From: Roseiarcus sp963770035 | GTDB taxonomy: Bacteria; Pseudomonadota; Alphaproteobacteria; Rhizobiales; Beijerinckiaceae | Assembly (NCBI GenBank): GCA_963770035.1 | Contig: CAVYON010000056.1 | Span: 124,001-188,000 of the forward strand | DNA: 64,000 nt | Direction: 5' to 3' | Part shown: piece after piece, positions 8,178 through 16,135 of the stretch | Position numbering within the stretch: the first letter of the stretch is position 1 | How the letters are laid out: the number at the start of each line of letters is the position of its first letter | Made by a program: the position numbers and the translations under genes | The notes under the pieces: generated by a model | Told to the model about the DNA's origin: nothing | The model's database searches: none | The model's input: the letters and a program-made list of their open reading frames with translations, nothing else

Positions 8178-9425
8178 TCAGTTGAGCTTGCATTTGGTCT
8201 CCGGCTGGTCGAGGCCGAGCGTATCGAGCTCCGACACCTGATGGAGGAAGCCTTCCTGCGGCGAGACGCTGACGGTGCCGCGTCCGTCGGTGAGCAGGAT
8301 CGGCTGGCGGAGCTGAAGGTTCCAGGGTCTCAGCGTCAGCCTGACGCCCTTGAAGTCTGCGACCTCGAAATTCGGCGACAGCATCAGCTCGCGCGCCGCC
8401 TTCGGGTCCGCGGACTTCGTCCGGTTGACGGCGTCGCCGATCATCCGCATCGCCAGCCAGGCCTGGTTGTCGCGCGCATTCATGCCGCGATGAAACATGC
8501 GCTGGAATCGGTTCTGCAATTGCGCTGCTCCCCACAGCTCATGCGAGGCGTCCCAACTCGTGGGAAAAAGTCCGCCGGACCCCATCACCGGACGTGGGTC
8601 CCAGGTGCGATAAGGCAGATAGCCGGCGAAAACCTGATTCTCGTCAGCGGCGATCAGCACGTCGTAGTCCGGCGCCTTCTGGGTGAAGACGGGCATCTGG
8701 CGTTGTGTCTGAACGACGCCGGAATCGGAGCGCCGTCCGCCGCCGGTGTCCTCGAACGTCCGCTTTTCGACGATCTTGGCGCCGAACTTCTTCGCCGCCC
8801 GTTCGTAGGCCGCGCCGAGCGCGATGTCGTCGGGATGGGAGCCGACAACGAGCAGCCATTTCCGCCACTGCTTCCAGATCAGATATTCGGCAAGCGCGTC
8901 GGCGAGCTGGGCGCGCGACGGCGCGACATGGATGACGTTGGCGCGGCAGTCCTCCTCGCGCAGCCGTTCGTCCGGCGCGCCGGCGTTGAACACCAGCGCC
9001 TGCTTGTCGCGGGCGAGGTCGGCGACTTTCAAGAGCGCGTCCGCCGGCAAATCGACGATCAGGAATCCGATGCCGGCGTCGAGAAGGCTCTTCGCCGCCG
9101 CGCCCGCATCCGCGCCTGGGGCGAGCTTCACGTCTTCGATCGAGAACGACTGGTCGAGAAATTGTCCGGTCGAATTGTCGTCGGCCATCGCCAGCTTCGC
9201 CCCGGCGACGAAATCGTCGGCGGCGGGGATGTCGAGGATCGAAATCGTATCGCGCGTATGCGTCTGCCGGAGGACGCCGACCTTGACGGCGAGCGGATCG
9301 GCGTGGGCGGGCGCGGCGATCCAGAGGAACGCCAGGAGGACGAGGGCGCCCTGCAGCAGGGCAATCGCTCTGCGATGCCGAGCAGGCGCTTTCCTCAGCC
9401 TTCGTGGGCTATGAGATTCGCACAA
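8178..9425 (-). CDS. lutA: Periplasmic binding protein of the PQQ/lanthanide-linked ABC transporter (LutA-like)
   Basis: About 400 mature residues beginning DPLAVKVGVLRQTHTRDTISIL after a hydrophobic signal sequence (IALLQGALVLLAFLWIAAPAHA). The fold is that of branched-chain amino acid-type binding proteins (Peripla_BP_6-like). The subfamily is the one annotated as substrate-binding protein of the PQQ-dependent alcohol dehydrogenase system, which includes LutA of Methylobacterium. It contains a conserved C-terminal RPWNLQLRQPILLTDGRG. The start is uncertain because no ATG or GTG lies near the signal peptide. The best candidate is a TTG at 9423-9425, which falls inside the end of a family-2 repeat, with AAGGAGG about 15 nt upstream. 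Confidence 0.75.
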   Translation of the reverse strand: MCESHSPRRLRKAPARHRRAIALLQGALVLLAFLWIAAPAHADPLAVKVGVLRQTHTRDTISILDIPAADDFVAGAKLAMADDNSTGQFLDQSFSIEDVKLAPGADAGAAAKSLLDAGIGFLIVDLPADALLKVADLARDKQALVFNAGAPDERLREEDCRANVIHVAPSRAQLADALAEYLIWKQWRKWLLVVGSHPDDIALGAAYERAAKKFGAKIVEKRTFEDTGGGRRSDSGVVQTQRQMPVFTQKAPDYDVLIAADENQVFAGYLPYRTWDPRPVMGSGGLFPTSWDASHELWGAAQLQNRFQRMFHRGMNARDNQAWLAMRMIGDAVNRTKSADPKAARELMLSPNFEVADFKGVRLTLRPWNLQLRQPILLTDGRGTVSVSPQEGFLHQVSELDTLGLDQPETKCKLN

Positions 9426-9651
9426 GTCGATCTCGGCGCGCCTCCTTCTCCGCGTAGCGGGGAAGGTGGCCCGGAGGGCCGGATGGGCTACGGAAAGCAA
9501 GGATGGCTCGATAAAGGCTCGGAGGAATGGTCGTGCAATCCGACCCAATGTTGCGGCAGTGGACCACACCCCATCCGGCGCTTCGCGCCACCTTCCCCAG
9601 CAGAGCTGGAGAAGGATAGCGCCCGGCTTTCGAGATGTGTGAATGCGGTAG
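9409..9651. repeat. Family-2 palindromic element, 243 bp, at the 5' end of lutA
   Basis: The left end is CTATGAGATTCGCACAAG and the right end AGATGTGTGAATGCGGTAG. The body has GGCCCGGAGGGCCGGATGGG and CCACACCCCATCCGG arms and a CCCCAGCAGAGCTGGAG hairpin. The right flank (CTTGCGGGGGAGG, then AAGGAGGGGGGTTG) resembles half of a family-1 core, so this element seems inserted into one. Confidence 0.75.
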
Positions 9652-9777
9652 CCTTGCGGGGGAGGATCAAGGAGGGGGGTTGCTCCACCCTTTCGGATTC
9701 GCACGCGCGGTCCGCCCCATTGCGCAGGGCGACGCCGAACGCCATGATGGATGGTGGGAAACGCCCAGGAAAACGGC

Positions 9778-10116
9778 ATGCGTCTCAGGATCGTCGTCAT
9801 GATCGTCGCGCTCGCGCTCGCCGGGCCCGCGATAGCCAAAGATACGCGCTTCTGGAATCTGACGACATCGACGGTGACGTCGCTCGAACTGGCGCCGGTC
9901 GACACCAGCGTCTTCGGCCCGAACCAGTGCCTCAACGACCCGGACAAGGCCGTCGACCACGACGAGCGGGTCAAGGTGACGGGCGTCGTCACCGGCGTAT
10001 ATGTCGCGCGGGTCAAATTCGCGGACGGGCGATCGTGCCTGGCGAGGAACGTTGAGATCGAAGTCGGCAAGGCGTTCGCGATCGAGGACAAGGATCTCAC
10101 CGACTGCGGGAAGTGA
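9778..10116 (+). CDS. Small secreted protein beside pqqA and lutA
   Basis: A 112-residue protein from the ATG at 9778, with AGGA about 8 nt upstream. It has a signal peptide (MRLRIVVMIVALALAGPAIA) and a mature part of about 92 residues starting KDTRFWNLTTSTVTSLELAP. It contains two cysteines, many aspartates and several DxD or DxxD spacings (NDPDKAVDHDERVKV, EDKDLTDCGK), so an acidic periplasmic protein. It is the only plus-strand gene inside the lut-pqq locus. I recall similar short exported proteins beside PQQ or lanthanide gene sets but cannot name a family. A role in periplasmic metal or cofactor handling is conjecture. Confidence 0.7.
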   Translation: MRLRIVVMIVALALAGPAIAKDTRFWNLTTSTVTSLELAPVDTSVFGPNQCLNDPDKAVDHDERVKVTGVVTGVYVARVKFADGRSCLARNVEIEVGKAFAIEDKDLTDCGK

Positions 10117-10300
10117 CCGACGTGGGGTCATCAGGGCGCGTTCCAGAGACGAGAACGGCGCCGAGCCTTCCGGGCCGGCGCCGCGCGCAATCAATGGTTT
10201 CGCCTCTCTTCAAAACGCCCCTTCCGGCGCCGCGCGGAAAGCGAGCGAGCCGACCGGCGAAGAAGCGGCATGTCTTGGCGGTCGGCGAAACCGCGACCGA

Positions 10301-10378
10301 TCACATCTCGGCGCTGACGTAGGCGGTCACTTCGAGACCGGCGCAGATTTCGACGACAACCGGGGCAGTCCAGCTCAT
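10301..10378 (-). CDS. pqqA: PQQ precursor peptide PqqA
   Basis: A 25-residue peptide starting MSWTAPVVVEICAGLEV and ending TAYVSAEM. It holds the glutamate and tyrosine spaced E-V-T-A-Y that are joined to make pyrroloquinoline quinone. The start has a good ribosome site, AGGAGAG, about 6 nt upstream. PqqA is normally first in a pqqABCDE operon. Here it lies on the same strand but downstream of pqqE, about 570 bp away, so it probably has its own promoter. Having its own promoter would suit the peptide being needed in excess of the enzymes. The small size hides it from most gene callers. Confidence 0.95.
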   Translation of the reverse strand: MSWTAPVVVEICAGLEVTAYVSAEM

Positions 10379-10950
10379 GGGCTCTCTCCTAAGGCACGTT
10401 TCCAAACGAAGGGTCTTTACCCCGCTTAGCGATAGCGAGACTATCAGGCCATTCGAAGGCCGTCATTAGTGCTAAGGCGCCATATTGCGGGTCCGCATCC
10501 AATCGGGAAGCTATTTGCCGGAACTCGGGAAGAATTCCCGTGGGAGCCGCGGCAACGCATGCGGTGACGCCGGTCGACCGTCCCCAGGCCTGCAGGCGGG
10601 CCTCGGGTAAGCCAGCGCCTCCCAAGCTTCCCGGCGCCGAGGCGACTCCTCCTGGCGGAAGAACGGAATTGGCGTGCTCCTGCCAGGATGCTGGAGGACT
10701 CCCTAGACGGCAGTCGGTCACCCCCCTCGAGCCTGGCGGATGGGTTTCGGTCGCCGCGCCAATCGCGCCAGCTTGTTTTGCGCGCAAGCGCGGAAGCCCA
10801 ATCTCGCCGTAACCCATTGAAATCATTGAATCACTCGTCGGATTTGAGCCAGATTCAGGTCGTATCCTGTTGATTTCATTGAGGTCTGGTCAGAAATCGG
10901 CGGTCATGGACCCTGGAGCGGCATCAACTCCGGGTGTCACAGCGGGAGAT
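10379..10950. other. Gap between pqqE and pqqA, no supported gene
   Basis: 572 bp. A 145-codon minus-strand frame exists (10389-10826) but has no recognisable family and no ribosome site, and I do not call it. Near 10818-10884 there is an AT-richer stretch with TTGAAATCA and the inverse TGATTTCA about 50 bp apart. Just upstream of pqqA (minus strand) are short hairpins around GGCCATTCGAAGGCC. The pqqA promoter is presumably here. Confidence 0.5.
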
Positions 10951-12051
10951 CTACAGAGCAGCCGCCTCCTTGTACGAACGCCAGCGGATCGCGCCGGCAT
11001 CCGCTTCCGCTTCGGCTTCCGCCATCGCCTCGATGCGCGCATGGTGCGGCGACTTCGAGCAGGCCGGGTCGGTTGCCGCTGCGTCACCGGCGAGCGCCAG
11101 CGCCTGGCAGCGGCAGCCGCCCCAGTCGATCTCCCGCCGCTCGCAGGAGCGGCAGGGCTCGCGCATCCAGTCCGTCCCGCGAAAGGCGTTGAAGGCCGGG
11201 TTCGAGCGCCAGATGTCGGCGAGCGACCGGTCGCGCACGTTCCAGAACTCGAGGCCCGGGATGGTCTCGGCCGCGTGGCAGGGCAGGACCTTGCCGGACG
11301 GCGAGACGTTGATCGCGAGCCGCCCCCACCCGCCCGCGCAGGGCTTCGGATAGCGCGCGTAATAGTCGGGCACGACCATGTCGATGACCAGCCGGCCCGC
11401 CAGCCTCGCGCGCGCCGCCTGGACGAGTTGGATCGCCTCTTCGGTCTCCTTGCGCGGCGGCATCAGGGCGGCGCGGTTCTGGAGGGCCCAGCCGTAGTAT
11501 TGCGTGTGCGCCACTTCGAGACGCCTGGCGCCGAGTTCGAGGGCGAGGTCGATGAACCCGCCGACCTGATGCAGATTGGGGCGGCTGACGACGGCGTTCA
11601 CTGTCAGGGGCAGGCCCGCGGCCGTCACCATCGCAGCGAAGGCGCGCTTCTTCGCCCAGGCGCCCTCGTAGTGGCCGAGGCGGTCGTTGGTCGCCTCGTC
11701 GGCGCCCTGGAAGGACAGCTGCGCATGATCGAGACCCGCCTCGACCAGCCCTTCCCACAGCCTTGCGCTGACCCCGACGCCCGAGGTGATGAGGTTGGTG
11801 TAGAGCCCGGATTGCGCGGCATGCCGCGTGAGCTCGACGATGTCGCGCCGCGCCGTCGGCTCGCCGCCTGAAAGATGGACGTGCAGCGCGCCGAGCGCCG
11901 CCGCCTCGCTGAACACCCGTTTCCACGTGTCGGTATCGAGCTCGCCGGCCGGGCGCTCGAGCGCCATGGGGTTCGAGCAGTGCGGGCAGCCGAGCGGGCA
12001 GCGGTGGGTCAGCTCGACGAGGACGCCGATCGGGGGTGCGTGCGCAGTCAT
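10951..12051 (-). CDS. pqqE: PQQ biosynthesis radical SAM enzyme PqqE
   Basis: A 366-residue radical SAM enzyme that makes the C-C bond between the glutamate and tyrosine of PqqA, using PqqD as chaperone. The SAM cluster motif CPLGCPHC gives C18, C22 and C25. The C-terminal SPASM region holds the auxiliary-cluster cysteines in PCHAAETIP, EPCRSCERREIDWGGCRCQA and DPACSKSPHH. The ATG overlaps the pqqD stop as ATGA, so the two are translationally coupled. Length and motifs match the family. Confidence 0.97.
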   Translation of the reverse strand: MTAHAPPIGVLVELTHRCPLGCPHCSNPMALERPAGELDTDTWKRVFSEAAALGALHVHLSGGEPTARRDIVELTRHAAQSGLYTNLITSGVGVSARLWEGLVEAGLDHAQLSFQGADEATNDRLGHYEGAWAKKRAFAAMVTAAGLPLTVNAVVSRPNLHQVGGFIDLALELGARRLEVAHTQYYGWALQNRAALMPPRKETEEAIQLVQAARARLAGRLVIDMVVPDYYARYPKPCAGGWGRLAINVSPSGKVLPCHAAETIPGLEFWNVRDRSLADIWRSNPAFNAFRGTDWMREPCRSCERREIDWGGCRCQALALAGDAAATDPACSKSPHHARIEAMAEAEAEADAGAIRWRSYKEAAAL

Positions 12052-12317
12052 GTGTCCAGCACTCTCTTGGCCTCGAGGTCGCCGAGCATGGCGACGACGT
12101 CCTTCTCGATCACGGCCGCCGGCGCATTGTAGCGGGCGGCCAGTTCCGCGACGATGGCGGCCAGGTCGCGCTCGCCGTCGCAGAGCTGCAGCACCGCCGC
12201 GGCGGTTCCGTCGATCTCGAAGATCCGCTCCGGCGCAAGCAGCGTCCAGCGCTGGCGGACGTCGTCGTGACGGAGCTTGACCCCACGCGGCAATCGCGGC
12301 TTGGCTGAGGTTTCCAT
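12048..12317 (-). CDS. pqqD: PQQ biosynthesis peptide chaperone PqqD
   Basis: 89 residues from the ATG at 12317 (METSAKPRLPRGVKLRHDDVR). PqqD binds PqqA and presents it to PqqE. The pattern WTLLAPERIFEIDGTAAAVL...CDGERDLAAIV...YNAPAAVIEKDV is the full RiPP recognition element fold. An upstream in-frame extension overlaps pqqC and is unlikely. The start lies 4 bp after the pqqC stop, and the end overlaps pqqE by 4 bp. Confidence 0.95.
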   Translation of the reverse strand: METSAKPRLPRGVKLRHDDVRQRWTLLAPERIFEIDGTAAAVLQLCDGERDLAAIVAELAARYNAPAAVIEKDVVAMLGDLEAKRVLDT

Positions 12318-12321
12318 CGGA

Positions 12322-13062
12322 TCATTCCGGCCGGAAGGCGCCGGGGGGAATCGCGCCGCAGACATAGGCGTGATGCAGCGCGTCGAGCTGCGCCCACAGC
12401 ACGTCGGTTTTGAACCTCAGCGCCGCGAGCACGCCCTTCTGCTCAACGACAGTGCGGGCGTTGCGCTTGACGTAGTCGAGAGCGAAGTCGGCATCCTTCG
12501 GCGCCTGATCGAGCCGGCGGCGGAAATAGGCGACCACCTTCTCGTCGATGAAGTCGTAATTCGCCAGCATGCCGGCGATGCGCTGGCGATGGATCGACGG
12601 CGCGAACAGCTCCGTGAGGCACGAGGCGACCGCCTCGATCAGCGGCTTCTCGCGCACGAAATGGACGTAGGCCTCGACCGCGAACCTGGTCGCGGGCAGC
12701 GCGCCCTCCTGGCTCACGACATAGTCGCGATCGAGCCCGAGCCCGTCGGTCAGAGCGAGCCAGCGCTCGATGCCTCCCTTGTCCTCGCCGAACCCGTCGT
12801 GGTCGGTGACGCGATGCAGCCATTCGCGGCGCAAGTCCCGGTCGTCGCAACGGCCGATGAGAGAGGCGTCCTTGCGCGGGATGGCGGCCTGATAGACATA
12901 GCGGTTGAGCGCCCAGGCCTGCACCTGCCCCTTGTTGAGCTTGCCGCCGTGCAGGAGGTCGTGGAACGGGTGAAGGTCGTGATAGCGCTCGGGGCCGACC
13001 GCGCGCAGCGCGGCCTCCAGCGCGTCGGGGCTCAAGGGTTCGGACGAAACATGCTTGTTCAT
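12322..13062 (-). CDS. pqqC: Pyrroloquinoline-quinone synthase PqqC
   Basis: A 246-residue cofactor-free oxidase catalysing the last step, ring closure and eight-electron oxidation of AHQQ to PQQ. Typical segments are YHDLHPFHDLLHGGKLNKGQVQAWALNRYVYQ, IPRKDASLIGRC and RFAVEAYVHFVREKPLIEAVASCLTELFAP, carrying the conserved active-site H, R, Y and K residues. It begins with an ATGA overlap with the pqqB stop, and GGAGG of the pqqB tail serves as ribosome site. Confidence 0.96.
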   Translation of the reverse strand: MNKHVSSEPLSPDALEAALRAVGPERYHDLHPFHDLLHGGKLNKGQVQAWALNRYVYQAAIPRKDASLIGRCDDRDLRREWLHRVTDHDGFGEDKGGIERWLALTDGLGLDRDYVVSQEGALPATRFAVEAYVHFVREKPLIEAVASCLTELFAPSIHRQRIAGMLANYDFIDEKVVAYFRRRLDQAPKDADFALDYVKRNARTVVEQKGVLAALRFKTDVLWAQLDALHHAYVCGAIPPGAFRPE

Positions 13063-13982
13063 GGGGTTACCTCCATTCCGTCGTAGGCGACCTCCCAGCC
13101 CGCCGCCTTCACGTGTTGTTCTTCGGGGGATCCCTCGATCAGGATCGGGTTGGAATTGTTGATATGAATGAGAATGCGGCGCACATCGGCGTGGCGGGCG
13201 AGCCCTTCGAGCGTTCCGCCCGGGCCGGCGATCGGCATGTGACCCATGCGGCGGCCGGTCTTCTCGCCGAGGCCGTTCACAATCATCTCGTCGTCCGTGA
13301 AGAGAGTGCCATCGAAGAAGAGCGCCTGCGCGCCTTCGATGCGCCTATGCAGGTCGTCGGTGACGCCGGCGCAGCCCGGCGCATAGACGAGCCTTCGACC
13401 GCTGGCCTCGACTGCGACGCCGACCGTGCCCTCGCCGATGGCGTCGGTCTTGACCTCGCCCTGTTCGAGCCAGAGCGGAACCTTTCCGGGGACGGGGAAG
13501 AGTTCGAGGATGAGGCCAGGCAGCGGCTCGAACCGCTCGCCGAGGCCCACGGCTACGCGGGGAACGAGGTCGGGACCAACGACATCGAAAATCCGGTTGG
13601 CGCCGATCGTCTCGAGCGTCGCGCGGGTACCCCAGAGCGCAAACGGCTGGCGCTCACGCAAGGCGAGCAACCCGGCCGCGTGATCGACATCGGTATTGGT
13701 GAGCAGCACGGCAGCGATCGGCGACTGCCGGCCCTCGCCTTTCGGCTGCATCGCGGGCGTCGCCAGGATCTGCTGGCGCAGGTCGATCGAGGCGTTCAGC
13801 AATAGCCACCGCTCGCCGTCGGCGCTGACCGCGAGGCTCGACTGGGTGCGCGGCTTCACGCGCCGATCGCCATCCCAGGCGAGGCGGCAGACGCGGCAGT
13901 TGCAGTTCCACTGCGGCACGCCTCCGCCGCCGCCCGAGCCGAGAACGAGCGCTCTAAGGACCGGAGCGTCAGCGGGGGTCAT
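13059..13982 (-). CDS. pqqB: PQQ biosynthesis protein PqqB
   Basis: 307 residues of the metallo-beta-lactamase fold, proposed to hydroxylate the tyrosine-derived part of the PQQ precursor. The N-terminal GSGGGGGVPQWNCNCRVC carries the PqqB-specific CxCxxC zinc site, and LLTNTDVDHAAGLL replaces the classic HxHxDH. I chose the ATG at 13982 (MTPADAPVLRALVLG), which overlaps the last 14 bp of tonB. An ATG 7 codons upstream is possible. The overlap places pqqB in the same transcript as tonB. Confidence 0.95.
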   Translation of the reverse strand: MTPADAPVLRALVLGSGGGGGVPQWNCNCRVCRLAWDGDRRVKPRTQSSLAVSADGERWLLLNASIDLRQQILATPAMQPKGEGRQSPIAAVLLTNTDVDHAAGLLALRERQPFALWGTRATLETIGANRIFDVVGPDLVPRVAVGLGERFEPLPGLILELFPVPGKVPLWLEQGEVKTDAIGEGTVGVAVEASGRRLVYAPGCAGVTDDLHRRIEGAQALFFDGTLFTDDEMIVNGLGEKTGRRMGHMPIAGPGGTLEGLARHADVRRILIHINNSNPILIEGSPEEQHVKAAGWEVAYDGMEVTP

Positions 13983-14889
13983 AGTTGAAGCTCGTGGAGA
14001 CATGGGCTGAGCCGCCAGGAGGCGGCGGGAAATGGGCCGAATGGACCAGGGCGCCCGCCGCTGCGTCCAGGATCTCATCGCCCGACGAGCGGGTGATCGA
14101 GAAGGACGCGAGGGCGCCGGACGGGCCGATGGTGAAGGCGACGCCGACGACGCCCCTTGCGCCGCGCGCCCGCGCCGCCGGCGGATAGAAGAGCCGGCTT
14201 CGGATCGCGGCGGCCATGGCCGAAATATAGGCCGCCTGCGAGGCGGCGCCAGCCGGAGGGGACGCAGCCGTCGCCGGACGCGCGCGCTCAGCCGCGGGCG
14301 CTTCGGCCTTCGTCACCCGTTCGGATGTCGTCCCCTCCTCGACCTGCTTCGGCCGGGCTATTCGCGGCCTCGGACGGTCGGGCTTGGCCTCGACGGCCTT
14401 CGGCGGCTGGACCCGCGGCGGCGGCTTCGTCGGCTGAAGCTCGACCGGCGCGGGCGGAGGCGCCGGCTTTTCGACCGGCGGCGGCGGCGCAGGTTCGGGC
14501 GGGGGCGTCTCGGCGACAGGCGGCGGGGGGTGAGGCTCGGGCGGCGGGGCCTCCACAACCGGAGGTGGAGGCGCAGGCTCGGGCGGAGGCGCGACCGCGA
14601 CCGGAGGCGGCGGAGGCGCAAGGTCCTGAGGGGGCGGCGCCTGCGGCGGCGATTCCTTCGTCGCTTCCGGCGGCTTCGGTAGCGCCTGCTCATTCGGCGG
14701 AGGCGGAGGAGGCTCGACGTCGAGAATCACGTCTTTCGGCCGATCCGGCGGCTTAGACGCCAAGTAAGGCAACATCGAGAGCGTGACGGCGTGCAGCGCG
14801 ACGACCACGGCGACGACCGCCGGTCGCAACCATGGCGTCCGAAACGTCGGCGGATCGAACGCGCGCCCGCCGAGCGCAATGTCGGTCAT
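13969..14889 (-). CDS. tonB: Energy transducer TonB
   Basis: A 306-residue TonB-family protein: a short cytoplasmic N-terminus, one membrane helix (AVVAVVVALHAVTLSMLPYLA), a long periplasmic spacer made almost wholly of P, E, A and V (about residues 60-180), then a C-terminal TonB domain (YISAMAAAIRSRLFYPPAARARGARGVVGVAFTI...LDAAAGALVHSAHFPPPP). It transmits the proton-motive force from ExbB-ExbD to the outer-membrane receptor encoded at the head of this cluster. Its start overlaps exbD by 4 bp and its end overlaps pqqB by 14 bp. Confidence 0.93.
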   Translation of the reverse strand: MTDIALGGRAFDPPTFRTPWLRPAVVAVVVALHAVTLSMLPYLASKPPDRPKDVILDVEPPPPPPNEQALPKPPEATKESPPQAPPPQDLAPPPPPVAVAPPPEPAPPPPVVEAPPPEPHPPPPVAETPPPEPAPPPPVEKPAPPPAPVELQPTKPPPRVQPPKAVEAKPDRPRPRIARPKQVEEGTTSERVTKAEAPAAERARPATAASPPAGAASQAAYISAMAAAIRSRLFYPPAARARGARGVVGVAFTIGPSGALASFSITRSSGDEILDAAAGALVHSAHFPPPPGGSAHVSTSFNYDPR

Positions 14890-15337
14890 GGCTTCCGGGC
14901 CGACTGAGCGGGGGCGGGACCGGCGCGCCGCCCGCTCGCCACGATGGCAAGGTGGTTCATGCCTGCCGCGGCGAGGTCGTCCATGACCGACACGACATCG
15001 CCGTAAGACGCATCCCTGTCGCCGCGCAGTTGCACCACGCCGTTGGAATCGGCGAGCCGCGCCTTCACGGCGGCGACCAGATCGTCGCGCGGCACAGCGT
15101 CCTTGCCGACCGACACGGCGCCGTCCTTGGTCACGGCGACGATCACCGGATCTTTGGATTCGAGCGGCTGGGCGGTCTTCGCGCCCGGCAGGTTGACCTT
15201 GATCCCGGCCGCCAGCATCGGCGCGGTCACCATGAAGATGATGAGCAGCACCAGCATCACGTCGACGAGCGGCGTCACGTTGATCTCGGCCAGCGGCTGA
15301 TAGAGGCCCTCGCCGATCTTGCGCGGAGTCATCGCCA

Positions 15338-15338
<1 letters not shown>
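14886..15338 (-). CDS. exbD: Biopolymer transport protein ExbD
   Basis: 150 residues with one N-terminal helix, preceded by LAEINVTPLVDVMLVLLIIFMVTAPMLA, which holds the proton-conducting aspartate of ExbD (VDVMLVLLI). The periplasmic part VIVAVTKDGAVSVGKDAVPRDDLVAAVK...VQLRGDRDASYGDVVSVMDDL is the standard ExbD domain. The ATG shares a base with the exbB stop (TGATG), and the stop overlaps tonB. Confidence 0.95.
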
Positions 15339-16000
<662 letters not shown>

Positions 16001-16135
16001 TGCGTCCCTTGTTCCTTCCTCCCAGCCCGATGGCGCCTCTTCGGTCGCGGACTCTGTTTCGCGCCAACTGCGACGCGCCTCCACCAATACGCCCATTCTG
16101 CGGCCTTATCTGGCCGTCCCACTGTCCCAGGCGCG

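Noticed and set aside
8136..10055. Long plus-strand open frame of 639 codons antisense to lutA
   Set aside because: Arginine/glycine-rich translation without any family, opposite a clear binding-protein gene. Typical of high-GC DNA.
10389..10826. 145-codon minus-strand frame between pqqE and pqqA
   Set aside because: No family, no ribosome site, low-complexity N-terminal half. Treated as noncoding.
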